DNA of 64,000 bases from Bacillota bacterium (GTDB lineage Bacteria; Bacillota; Bacilli; Paenibacillales; Paenibacillaceae). Below, piece after piece: positions 8,129-15,769 of the stretch. The stretch lies in assembly GCA_023386495.1 (NCBI GenBank), contig JAEWJS010000132.1:62001-126000 (forward strand), written 5' to 3'. A program made the translations under genes and the position numbers. Positions within the stretch are counted from its first letter, which is position 1. The number at the start of each line of letters is the position of its first letter. The notes beneath the pieces are model-generated. The model saw only the letters and a list, made by a program, of their open reading frames with translations, was not told the origin of the DNA and searched no databases.

Positions 8129-9131
8129 GACGCCGCCTTTCCTTTCTTGGATCCTCGTTATAGTAGGGCCGTTAGTTGCCTATACATGCTTCTTGGCCAC
8201 GCAGGACGTGAACCCGCTGGCCATCTACAAGGAAATGCTGCGCAGCTCGTTCGGCGATGCCTACGGAATCGGCGAGGTCATGATCCGGACGGCGCCGTTC
8301 ATCCTAACCGGTCTCGCGACCGTCATTCCGGCACGCGCCGGAATGGTCAATGTCGGCGGCGAGGGGCAGCTGTTCATCGGCGCGCTGACAGCGACAGCCG
8401 CCGGCGTGTACCTGCTGCCTAGCTTCCCCGGCTTCATCGGGATTCCGCTTCTCATTGTTGCCGGAGCGGCAGGGGGCGCGCTGTGGGGATTGCTCCCGGG
8501 AGCGCTCAAAGTGTTCTACCGCATGAACGAGACGATTACGACGCTCTTGCTTAACTATGTAGCGGCATTCATGGTGGCATTCTTCGTGAACGGCGTGATG
8601 AAGGATCCGGCTTCGTTCAACTGGCCGTTCTCCGCGCCGCTTGCCGATCAACTCAGACTGCCGACAATCGGCAGCGCTCGGCTCAATCTCGGCATCTTCA
8701 TCGCGGCAGCGATCGCGATCGGCGTCTGGTTCGTGCTGTATCGGACCCGTGTGGGATTCCGCACGAAGGTCGTAGGCGGCAACGCGAAGGCAGCCGTTCA
8801 AGCCGGCATATCCGTGACGAAGGTGCAGCTATTCGCGCTGATCGCGGCAGGCGCGATAGCAGGGATTGCGGGCGCGATCGAGATCGCCGGCGTAGAGGGC
8901 AATCTTCGTCCCACGACTGGCGCGAATTACGGGTATCTGGGCTTCCTCGCCGCATGGATGGCTTGGAATCGGCCGCTCTGGCTGCTGCTGACTTCCTTGC
9001 TGCTCGGCGTGCTGAACGTGGCGGGCGTCTCGCTTGAGATTACGAGCGGACTCGCATCCTCGGCGATTAATATTCTCATTGCCTTCATATTGTTAGCGGT
9101 ATTGTCGGCCGGAAGGAGGGAGCGGACATGA
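8085..9131 (+). CDS. ABC transporter permease, nucleoside/BMP type (first subunit)
   Basis: 348 residues starting at TTG 8085, chosen for the strong AAGGGGGG site at 8067-8074; a second TTG at 8109 is possible. The membrane region has about nine hydrophobic segments and the family signature VNVGGEGQLFIGA and ARAGMVN near the start, then GLLPGALK, with FRTKVVGGNAKAA in the large cytosolic loop. It is a BPD_transp_2-type permease like NupP/YufP, forming the channel with the next gene product. It overlaps the ATPase gene and shares an ATGA junction with the following permease. Confidence 0.9.
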   Translation: MQRILQASLRWRSVETPPFLSWILVIVGPLVAYTCFLATQDVNPLAIYKEMLRSSFGDAYGIGEVMIRTAPFILTGLATVIPARAGMVNVGGEGQLFIGALTATAAGVYLLPSFPGFIGIPLLIVAGAAGGALWGLLPGALKVFYRMNETITTLLLNYVAAFMVAFFVNGVMKDPASFNWPFSAPLADQLRLPTIGSARLNLGIFIAAAIAIGVWFVLYRTRVGFRTKVVGGNAKAAVQAGISVTKVQLFALIAAGAIAGIAGAIEIAGVEGNLRPTTGANYGYLGFLAAWMAWNRPLWLLLTSLLLGVLNVAGVSLEITSGLASSAINILIAFILLAVLSAGRRERT

Positions 9132-10039
9132 TCGTCGAAGTGTTGTCCGGCGCAGTGCGCGCCGGAACGTCCGTCCTCTATGCATCTGCGGGCGAACTCA
9201 TCAGTCAACGGGCCGGCGTCATCAATCTCGGCACGGAAGGGTCCATGCTTGCCGGGGCGTTCGCAGCATTCGCCGTCACGGCGGATACGGGCAGCCCGCT
9301 GCTCGGCATTATGGCCGGCGGGATGGCCGGTTGTCTCATGGCGCTCGTCCATGCGATTCTGGTCATCTTTCGCAAGGCGAATCAGCTGGCATCCGGTCTG
9401 GCCGTGATCTTCCTGGCCCAGGGCGTGACCGCATTCTTCGGTCAATCTTATGTGAACAAGCAGGCAAAGTCGCTGCCCGTCATCGATATTCCGGTTCTCA
9501 GCGACATTCCTTGGATCGGTACGATTCTGTTCAAGCATGACGTGTTGACCTACTGTTCTTACCTGCTCGTATTCCTGCTTTGGCTGCTGCTCTTCCATTC
9601 CCGGTTCGGACTGCTGCTGCGTTCCGCCGGCGAACGTGACGACGTCGTCCACGCCAGCGGCTACAATCCGAATCGGATTCGCTTCTGCGCGGTCTTGGCG
9701 GGGGGCTTCCTCGCAGGGGTCGGCGGTGCGCAGCTGTCGGTGGCGTTCACGCATATCTGGGTCGAAAATATGACCCAAGGCCGCGGCTTCATCGCTGTCG
9801 CGCTGGTCATCTTCGCTTCATGGTTCCCAGGCAGAGTGATGGTTGGTGCGTACTTGTTCGGCGGTGCGCAGGCGCTGCAGCTGAGTCTGCAGGCCAGAGG
9901 CGTAGACATCTCGCCGTATCTGCTGTTCATGCTGCCGTACGTGCTGACGTTGGTCGTGCTGTTCCTCGTCGAGCGGAAGAAATTCAGCTGGACCCCGCAG
10001 GCGCTGCAGCAAGTGTTCGAGGGAGGCAAGGGGCGCTGA
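9128..10039 (+). CDS. ABC transporter permease, nucleoside/BMP type (second subunit)
   Basis: 303 residues; ATG 9128 overlaps the previous stop as ATGA, with GGAAGGAGGG upstream. Hydrophobic throughout with INLGTEGSMLAG near residue 35 and LLRSAGERDDVVHASGYN in the cytosolic loop, both typical of the NupQ/YufQ-like partner permease. The pair of different permeases, rather than a homodimer, is characteristic of BMP-type importers. It is followed 66 bases later by the binding lipoprotein. Confidence 0.9.
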   Translation: MIVEVLSGAVRAGTSVLYASAGELISQRAGVINLGTEGSMLAGAFAAFAVTADTGSPLLGIMAGGMAGCLMALVHAILVIFRKANQLASGLAVIFLAQGVTAFFGQSYVNKQAKSLPVIDIPVLSDIPWIGTILFKHDVLTYCSYLLVFLLWLLLFHSRFGLLLRSAGERDDVVHASGYNPNRIRFCAVLAGGFLAGVGGAQLSVAFTHIWVENMTQGRGFIAVALVIFASWFPGRVMVGAYLFGGAQALQLSLQARGVDISPYLLFMLPYVLTLVVLFLVERKKFSWTPQALQQVFEGGKGR

Positions 10040-10105
10040 AGCTGAGGCTGAGGCGGACCCGTTGAACCTTATATAGAAACGCATAACGAGGGTGGAGGGA
10101 AATCG

Positions 10106-11263
10106 ATGGAGACATTCAAGGGATGGAAGAAAGGTCTGCTCGGCAGTATGGTGATGGTCTTGCTGCTTAGCCTGCTCGCGGCTTGCGGCACACCGAGCAA
10201 CAAGAATGCGGATAGCGGCAATGCGAACGGAGGAGATGTTCCGGGCACAGGCGGCAGCGCGATCGGCTTCATCTTCATCGGGACGAAGGATGACTACGGG
10301 TATAACCAAGCGGCATACCTGGGAAGCGAAGCCGTGGAGGCGGCATTCCCGGATCTGAAGGTGCTGCGCAAAGAGAATGTGCCGGAAGACGCCAATGCGG
10401 AACGGGTGATGGAAGAGATGATCCGCCAAGGCGCGAAAATCATTTTCCCGACATCCTACGGTCACCTCGACCCGGCGATTAACGTGGCAAACCGGCATAA
10501 GGACGTTATTTTCCTCCATCAAGGCGGTCTGAAAACGACAGAGAATGTAGGCACTTATATGGGCAACATCTGGGAGACGGTCTACCTGTCCGGCGTCGCG
10601 GCGGGGCATATGACGAAGTCGGGCAAGCTCGGTTATATCGCGGCGATTCCGATTCCGCAAGTGCTGCTGAATATTAACGCATTCACGCTCGGCGCGAGAT
10701 CCGTCAATCCGGATGCGACCGTGTCCGCGGTGTTCACCGGCAATTGGTGCGACCCGGGCATTCAAGCGCAAGCGGCCAATACGCTAATCGATCAGGGGGC
10801 GGACGTACTCACCCAGCATCAGGACTGCACGAAGACGATTATCGAGACGGCGGAATCGCGCGGCGCAATGTCGGTTGGTTACCATGCGGACGGCTCCGAC
10901 CTGGCTCCGAATGGCTGGATTACGGCACCGATATGGGATTGGGGCGATATTTTCGTCAAAATGGCGCAGACGGTAGAGGACGGTAAGTTCACTGGCAGCG
11001 ATTATGCGGGACGGTACAGGCTCGGCGTGGAGAGCGGCGTGGTGAAGCTGGCGCCGTTCGGCAGCAAGGTGCCGCAAGCGGTGCAGGATGAAGTGATAGG
11101 ACTGCAGGAGCGAATCGTGAGCGGCGAGTTCCATCCGTTCGACGGGGACATCAAGGATCAATCCGGCACGATGAAATTCACGAAGGGATCCAAGCCGACC
11201 ATCGAAGAGTTGGAATCCATCGACTTCTTCGTGGAAGGCGTCGTCGGCAGCATTCCGAAGTGA
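10106..11263 (+). CDS. BMP-family substrate-binding lipoprotein
   Basis: 385 residues with a lipoprotein signal (LLLSLLAAC; Cys about residue 28) and a Gly/Asn-rich linker, then a Bmp/PnrA/Med-type binding domain. GGTGGAGGG precedes ATG 10106. Visible family features are IGFIFIGTKDDYGYNQAA at the start of the mature domain, IIFPTSYGHLDPAINVA, VFLHQGGLK-like region and VLTQHQDC. BMP proteins bind purine nucleosides in characterised cases, but other members take other heteroaromatic or amide compounds. It delivers ligand to the permeases encoded immediately upstream. The cupin and amidohydrolase that follow indicate that the imported ligand is hydrolysed. Confidence 0.9.
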   Translation: METFKGWKKGLLGSMVMVLLLSLLAACGTPSNKNADSGNANGGDVPGTGGSAIGFIFIGTKDDYGYNQAAYLGSEAVEAAFPDLKVLRKENVPEDANAERVMEEMIRQGAKIIFPTSYGHLDPAINVANRHKDVIFLHQGGLKTTENVGTYMGNIWETVYLSGVAAGHMTKSGKLGYIAAIPIPQVLLNINAFTLGARSVNPDATVSAVFTGNWCDPGIQAQAANTLIDQGADVLTQHQDCTKTIIETAESRGAMSVGYHADGSDLAPNGWITAPIWDWGDIFVKMAQTVEDGKFTGSDYAGRYRLGVESGVVKLAPFGSKVPQAVQDEVIGLQERIVSGEFHPFDGDIKDQSGTMKFTKGSKPTIEELESIDFFVEGVVGSIPK

Positions 11264-11330
11264 ATCTAGGCGAGGCGGGCATTCCGATACCCGCTTCATT
11301 ATCCACCCGGCGGGTGAGGAGGCGGAATTG

Positions 11331-11771
11331 ATGAAGCAATCGGCAACCAAGGTGCGCAGAGATGAAGAGATGACGTGGGAGCTCATGCCAGGGCATCCCG
11401 GCTTGTACCATAAGGAAATCATGAACGCGGCGGACGCGGATGAACTGAACGTCCGCATGAGCTCCATTCTGTGGGAGCGCATCGCGGTCGGCGGCGCGGT
11501 ATTGCCGCATTACCACGATGTGGCAGAGGTGATCTGCATTACGGTCGGCAAGGTGCGCTTGCTGTGCAACGGCGAGTGGAAATCTTACCAGGCAGGCGAT
11601 ACCTTCCTCGTGCCGGCAGGCGTCGTACATTCCGTGAGGAACGACGATTCGGCGCCGACGGAGCAGATCAGCCTGTTCATTCCGACGCATGGCGCGCCGA
11701 CGTCCAATCGTTTCTTCGGGACGACGCTGGTCGACATGCCGCTGGAGGGAGGCGGGGAAGACCATGGCTGA
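11331..11771 (+). CDS. Small cupin-domain protein
   Basis: About 146 residues, ATG 11331 (a TTG immediately before is possible) behind GAGGAGGCGG. One cupin_2 barrel: PHYHDVAEVICITVGKVRL-like first motif (His residues and Glu for a metal) and a second motif with GDTFLVPAGVVHSV. It lies between the BMP lipoprotein and a cysteine hydrolase and overlaps the latter by 8 bases. It could be a metal-dependent isomerase or dioxygenase acting on the imported compound, or a ligand-binding helper. No specific reaction can be assigned. Confidence 0.8.
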   Translation: MKQSATKVRRDEEMTWELMPGHPGLYHKEIMNAADADELNVRMSSILWERIAVGGAVLPHYHDVAEVICITVGKVRLLCNGEWKSYQAGDTFLVPAGVVHSVRNDDSAPTEQISLFIPTHGAPTSNRFFGTTLVDMPLEGGGEDHG

Positions 11772-12444
11772 GTCCTTCGAAGTCGAGGCGTTGCCCTATC
11801 CATTCAGCGGCGAACGGGCCCGGACAGCGCTCGTGGTCATCGACATGCAAGGCGATTTCTGCACGGAGGGTGGCTTCGGCCATCTGCTCGGCCATGATGT
11901 GACGCGTACGCATGCCATCATTCCGAACATTCAGGCGCTGCTCGACCGGTTCAGGGAGCTGGAGCTGCCGGTCGTGCATACGCGCGAGGGCCATCTGCCG
12001 GATCTGTCGGATCTGCCGGAATCGAAGCTGCGCCGCTCCAAGCTTGGCAGCGCAGGCATCGGCGATCAAGGGCCGCTTGGCCGCATTCTCATTCGAGGCG
12101 AGGCCGGGCATGACATTATTCCGGCATGTTACCCGCTACCGGGTGAGCCGGTATTCGACAAGCCGGGCAAAGGCGCATTCTACGCGACGGAACTTGAGGC
12201 GTATCTTCGGGCGAACGACGTGCAATACCTGATTGTGACCGGTGTTACGACGCACTGCTGCGTGAGCGCGACCGTGAAGGAAGCCAATGACAGAGGGTAT
12301 GATTGTCTGGTGTTAAGCGATGCGACAGCGGCCTACACGGACGAGGAGCACGAGTCTGCGCTCCGCATCCTGTACGGCAACGGTGCGCTGTTCGGCTGGG
12401 TCTCGACGACGGAGGCCCTGCTTGCAAGTCTGAGCGTTCGGTAG
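11764..12444 (+). CDS. Isochorismatase-like cysteine hydrolase
   Basis: 226 residues from ATG 11764, behind GGAGGGAGGCGGGG; longer upstream reading runs inside the cupin gene. Catalytic triad is visible: Asp27 in VVIDMQGDF, Lys133 in KPGKGAFYAT and Cys166 in TTHCCVSAT, with the cis-peptide region TGVTTH before it. The family splits amides or vinyl ethers (biuret, N-carbamoylsarcosine, ureidoacrylate, nicotinamide). Presence of Cys and Lys argues for amide hydrolysis, with ammonia release. It is the last gene of the transporter operon and is closed by a terminator. Substrate likely matches the BMP lipoprotein ligand, by inference. Confidence 0.88.
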   Translation: MAESFEVEALPYPFSGERARTALVVIDMQGDFCTEGGFGHLLGHDVTRTHAIIPNIQALLDRFRELELPVVHTREGHLPDLSDLPESKLRRSKLGSAGIGDQGPLGRILIRGEAGHDIIPACYPLPGEPVFDKPGKGAFYATELEAYLRANDVQYLIVTGVTTHCCVSATVKEANDRGYDCLVLSDATAAYTDEEHESALRILYGNGALFGWVSTTEALLASLSVR

Positions 12445-12455
12445 CGGTGTAAGAT

Positions 12456-12496
12456 AAGCAGCAGCGAAGGGGCATTCCCCCTGCACTGCTGCTTTT
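12456..12496 (+). terminator. Terminator of the BMP operon
   Basis: AAGCAGCAG pairs with CTGCTGCTT across an inner GGGG/CCCC stem, followed by TTTTT. Confidence 0.85.
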
Positions 12497-12513
12497 TGCG
12501 TATAATCGATTAG

Positions 12514-12542
12514 TTGACGATTCTTGCACGGAGTAGTATTAT
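12514..12542 (+). promoter_or_regulatory. Sigma-A promoter of the HAD gene
   Basis: TTGACG (12514-12519), 17-base spacer, TATTAT (12537-12542); ten of twelve hexamer bases match consensus. Confidence 0.65.
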
Positions 12543-12576
12543 CTTCCCAATTTATGTGGTTTCAAGGGGGATGCAG

Positions 12577-13380
12577 ATGTCTCATATTCAAGCCATTGTA
12601 CTAGACTTGGACGGAACGTTGCTCGGCAGCGATAAGAGGATATCTCCTAGGAATTATCAGGCTGTTAAGCGATGTCACGATTCAGGGATTCCTATTATTA
12701 TTGCTACAGCGCGGCCGCCTCGAGCGGCTAATCAATTCGCAGGGAATCTCCCCTTTGTAGACTACCTGGTGTATTACAATGGAGCACTCGTAACATGCAA
12801 GTCTAAACAAACCCAGCGGCATATCAGTATCCCGAATGGGATTAGCCGACAGATTAATCACTTCCTCGAGCGGAATGCCCCTCAATTGTTAATGACTTAT
12901 GAAGTGAATGATTCTTGGTATGCGCATCGACCAATCCCCGATTCCTTGCATGCGCAATTCGGTCTCCGTGCGAATGATCCTCAGCCTCTGGTTATGGATC
13001 GCGAATTCATCCAGGCGCTCGCCCCTACCAAAATATTGATTCAAGGTCATGTCTCATGGAGAGAAATCGCAGACCGCTTCGGTGATGAAGTAAACGTTAT
13101 CGCAACGGATGGCGGCGGGTTGATTCAGATCATGCATAAATCGGCATCCAAGGAAGAAGGCGTGCAATGGGCGCTTCATGATATCGGAGTGAAGTGGGAC
13201 AATGTAATGGTCTTCGGAGATGACTACAACGATTTCGGCCTGTTCCAGAAGGCTGGGTTTCCGGTCGCAATGGGGAATGCGATCATCGAACTAAAGCAAT
13301 GTGCTGCCCACATTACCGATACTAATGATCATGACGGTGTTGCAATAGCCATTGAGCGATTCGGACCACATCTCCTATGA
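12577..13380 (+). CDS. Cof-type HAD-family phosphatase
   Basis: 267 residues. The start is ATG 12577, six bases after AAGGGGG; the ATG at 12571 touches the ribosome site. HAD motif 1 is LDLDGTLLGSD (first Asp nucleophile), motif 2 is IIIATARPP and motif 4 is MVFGDDYNDFGLF. A type IIB cap lies between motifs 2 and 3, as in YcsE/YwtE/Cof proteins, which dephosphorylate sugar phosphates and cofactors such as FMN. It has its own promoter and is not linked to neighbours. The physiological substrate cannot be read from sequence. Confidence 0.9.
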   Translation: MSHIQAIVLDLDGTLLGSDKRISPRNYQAVKRCHDSGIPIIIATARPPRAANQFAGNLPFVDYLVYYNGALVTCKSKQTQRHISIPNGISRQINHFLERNAPQLLMTYEVNDSWYAHRPIPDSLHAQFGLRANDPQPLVMDREFIQALAPTKILIQGHVSWREIADRFGDEVNVIATDGGGLIQIMHKSASKEEGVQWALHDIGVKWDNVMVFGDDYNDFGLFQKAGFPVAMGNAIIELKQCAAHITDTNDHDGVAIAIERFGPHLL

Positions 13381-13405
13381 TGAGATCGCGCAGATTACGA
13401 AGGAA

Positions 13406-13588
13406 TTGCGCTAATAAGGATAGCGTATGCGCTAATTCCAGCCGTACAGGTAGGTTTCTACCAGCCCAAACAACGATATGCGCTAATTAGCGCACACCCG
13501 TTCTCTAATTTGCGAATTCGCTACCTTATGAGGTGCTTTAGGAGGAAATTCCCGACAATTAGCGCAAGTGCATACCTTATTAGCGCAA
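13406..13588. repeat. Nested inverted-repeat cluster of GCGCTAAT elements
   Basis: Five copies of a GCGCTAAT/ATTAGCGC motif. Outer arms TTGCGCTAATAAGG (13406-13419) and CCTTATTAGCGCAA (13575-13588) are perfect complements. Inside them TGCGCTAATT (13428-13437) pairs with AATTAGCGCA (13557-13566), and the centre holds a perfect 16-base palindrome TGCGCTAATTAGCGCA (13479-13494). A small hairpin GGTAG/CTACC lies at about 13451-13464. No gene is seen in 13381-13738. It looks like a palindromic intergenic repeat element with no transposase. Confidence 0.75.
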
Positions 13589-13680
13589 ACGTTTCGCTAT
13601 CCTGCTATGGCGTCTGTCATTGCATGGAGCGAAAGGGGACTGGTCATGGACTACATTCGAGATTATACGATGTATGCGGC

Positions 13681-13726
13681 GCAGCCCCTCCTTGATCCGC
13701 GATCAAGCAAGGGGCTGCTTGTTTTT
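13681..13726 (+). terminator. Plus-strand terminator-like hairpin
   Basis: GCAGCCCCT-CTTGATC pairs with GATCAAG-AGGGGCTGC, followed by TTGTTTTT. Orientation is plus, so it may stop read-through coming from the HAD gene and repeat region; the neighbouring VOC gene is on the other strand. Confidence 0.7.
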
Positions 13727-13738
13727 CTGTCTGTGCAG

Positions 13739-14164
13739 CTATTTCCGATCCGTGAAGATTTGGAAGGTAGCGCCGAACCGATCCGTTACCATGCCGTAGG
13801 CGGGGCTGAAATAGAGGGGCTGCAGGGGCATGAGCACCTTTCCTTCTGCTGACAGCGCTGCGAAGAGGCGTTCGGCATCGGCAACTTCCTTCACGGTAAT
13901 GCAGATGTTGACCTGATCGCCGCGCTCCAGCGGCTGGCTCAGCTCCGAGTCGCTGACATACAGCTCGGAGCCCCCGACGACCAATACGGAATGCGCGATT
14001 CTTGCCTTCATCTCCTCAGGCATTGGCGCTGCATTGCTATCCTGCGGGGCTTCGCCGAATGTCTGCTTGAACACGACTGTCGCGCCGAAGGTTTCCTCGT
14101 AGAACCCGATTGCTTCGTTAGCCTGACCATTGAGCATGATAAATGGGGTGAAATGAACGTTCAT
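13739..14164 (-). CDS. VOC-superfamily (PhnB-like) protein
   Basis: 141 residues of the glyoxalase/bleomycin-resistance fold. N-terminal FTPFIMLNGQANEAIGFY and C-terminal YGMVTDRFGATFQI are hallmarks of the PhnB/YjdN subgroup, whose function is unresolved; it lacks the full set of metal ligands typical of glyoxalase I. It is transcribed divergently from a WYL-domain regulator that starts 122 bases away, so it is a likely target of that regulator. The start ATG (complement of 14162-14164) has a ribosome-like AGGAGC... stretch complementing 14168-14178. Confidence 0.85.
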   Translation of the reverse strand: MNVHFTPFIMLNGQANEAIGFYEETFGATVVFKQTFGEAPQDSNAAPMPEEMKARIAHSVLVVGGSELYVSDSELSQPLERGDQVNICITVKEVADAERLFAALSAEGKVLMPLQPLYFSPAYGMVTDRFGATFQIFTDRK

Positions 14165-14228
14165 CCTTGCTTCAGCTCCTCATCGATAAGATTGCGTACT
14201 GGACGCATCTTCGATTGTATTGGATAAT

Positions 14229-14245
14229 GGTGACAAAATAAGTCA
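14229..14245. promoter_or_regulatory. Putative operator between VOC and WYL genes
   Basis: GTGAC-AAAATAA-GTCAC inverted repeat lies in the divergent intergenic region, the expected place for autoregulation by the WYL/HTH protein. Confidence 0.4.
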
Positions 14246-14286
14246 CTATTATCGCGAACATATTGACATTCGGGGAGGACCAGAAA

Positions 14287-15246
14287 GTGTCGAAGGCCAA
14301 ACGGTTGATGGAGCTCATCGTCGCGGTCAATCGCATGCGCCGATTCACGGTACAGGAGCTGGCCGCTGAATTCGGCGTCTCGCGACGGACGATTCTTCGG
14401 GATCTGCAGGAGCTCAGCGAGTTGGGCGTGCCTCTGTACTCCGAAGTCGGCCCTCACGGCGGTTACCGGCTCTTGCGAGAGAGGCTGCTGCCGCCGATCG
14501 CCTTTACGGAGCGGGAGGCGGCGGCGATCTTTTTTGCCGTTCAGGCGCTGCGCCATTATCCCTCTCTGCCGTTCGAGACGGAGACATCGACCGCGTTAAG
14601 CAAATTCTATCAATACATGCCGGAGGACGTGCGCGAACGGATCGATCAGATGAAGAACAGGGTGGACTTCATTACCCCTGTCCGGCAGGCGCAGTCCCCG
14701 CATCTGTCCGTGCTGCTGGATGCAGCGATTCGTCAGTCGGTACTGGAAGTGGAATATGAATCGAAGCGGAAGCGAGGGAAGCGGGCGATTCAGCCGATCG
14801 GGATTTTCACGCAAGCGGGATTGTGGTACTGCCTGGCCTATTGCTTCCTCAGCGGCTCCTACCGCATGTTCCGTTGCGATCGGTTCGAAGACGTTGCGCC
14901 GTCCGATTCCCCACCGCTTGACTTGCGGCAGATTCATCTGGGGAACAAGGAGGAGCTGTTCCGCCCGGAGGGTGAGCTCGTATCCCTGTATGTTGAGCTT
15001 ACCGGCGCAGGCGTGGAAGCCTGCGAGGCGGAACCGTGGCCGATACGTCTGCTCCATGTGCGCGAGGATCGCACGGGGTGGCTCGAAGGCGATGTGGCGA
15101 GAAGGGATATCCCGTTCCTCGCCTCCTATTTCGTCGGGCTAGGCAAGGAAGCGGCTGTGCGAGAGCCGAGGGAGCTGCGCACGGCAATCAGGCAGCTGCT
15201 GTCTGAGCTGATGGATCGCTATCGAGATGAGAATTCGTACGAATGA
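14287..15246 (+). CDS. HTH/WYL-domain transcriptional regulator (YafY-like)
   Basis: About 319 residues from GTG 14287, behind GGGGAGGA (14272-14279); a TTG at 14263 lacks a ribosome site. Residues 1-60 are an HTH_11 winged helix (FTVQELAAEFGVSRRTILRDLQEL), with GPHGGYRLL wing. The middle and C-terminal part form WYL and WCX domains; IQPIGIFTQAGLWYCLAYC aligns with the ligand-binding WYL core. Such regulators sense small ligands or nucleic acid and usually repress the neighbouring gene. Divergence from the VOC gene with an inverted repeat between them supports that arrangement. Confidence 0.88.
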   Translation: MSKAKRLMELIVAVNRMRRFTVQELAAEFGVSRRTILRDLQELSELGVPLYSEVGPHGGYRLLRERLLPPIAFTEREAAAIFFAVQALRHYPSLPFETETSTALSKFYQYMPEDVRERIDQMKNRVDFITPVRQAQSPHLSVLLDAAIRQSVLEVEYESKRKRGKRAIQPIGIFTQAGLWYCLAYCFLSGSYRMFRCDRFEDVAPSDSPPLDLRQIHLGNKEELFRPEGELVSLYVELTGAGVEACEAEPWPIRLLHVREDRTGWLEGDVARRDIPFLASYFVGLGKEAAVREPRELRTAIRQLLSELMDRYRDENSYE

Positions 15247-15255
15247 CGGGAACAT

Positions 15256-15747
15256 TCAAGATAAGGTTACGACCTGATTAATTTCCGACCCCTCGGTGTT
15301 CTCGCCTAACATTCTGCGGAACAAGAACTTGACCATCTTGAAATGGTTGCCGGTGTCCCAATACTCGGCTGTATGTGCATTCACCTTAATGAGAATCAAG
15401 TTGGGATCGTCGACCGTAGTCTCCAGCAGTTGCTCGTAAACCGGGTTCCAGAATGCCGCAATCTTCGCCCTGTCATCGACCAAGTCGGCATCGCCGCGGA
15501 TCGAAACGTAAGATTTTCCCATATACGCGACATTAACGTGTTGATTCCGAAGCAGTTCATGAAATTTATCGCTATCCTTCTTGGTCAGAAACCACAGGTT
15601 CCCATCGAACTCCACATCTTGGGTCTTCATGGGGCGAGAGACCAACCCCTCTTCCGAAATCGTCGTCAGCATCGCGGTATCGATATCTTTAATTAACGCA
15701 TGAACCGTCTGGACTGCCTCTTGATGATCCGTAGCCGTATTCGTCAT
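15256..15747 (-). CDS. Pyridoxamine-5'-phosphate-oxidase-like general stress protein
   Basis: 163 residues, split-barrel flavin-binding fold of the general stress protein 26 (YdaG) group. Seen: AMLTTISEEGLVSRPM near residue 27, NLWFLTKKDSDKFHEL, VNVAYMGKSYVSIRGDADLV and a C-terminal AEYWDTGNHF. These features fit YdaG-like proteins, which bind flavin or heme and respond to stress. The catalytic residues for pyridoxine oxidation are not evident. Strand and spacing (22 bases) suggest it can be cotranscribed after the PrsW-type gene. Confidence 0.85.
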   Translation of the reverse strand: MTNTATDHQEAVQTVHALIKDIDTAMLTTISEEGLVSRPMKTQDVEFDGNLWFLTKKDSDKFHELLRNQHVNVAYMGKSYVSIRGDADLVDDRAKIAAFWNPVYEQLLETTVDDPNLILIKVNAHTAEYWDTGNHFKMVKFLFRRMLGENTEGSEINQVVTLS

Positions 15748-15769
15748 AGGTCCACCTTCTTAAGGGAAT

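Noticed and set aside
13510..13852. Two short plus-strand frames in the repeat region before the VOC gene
   Set aside because: They cross the repeat cluster and the terminator hairpin and show no similarity to known proteins.
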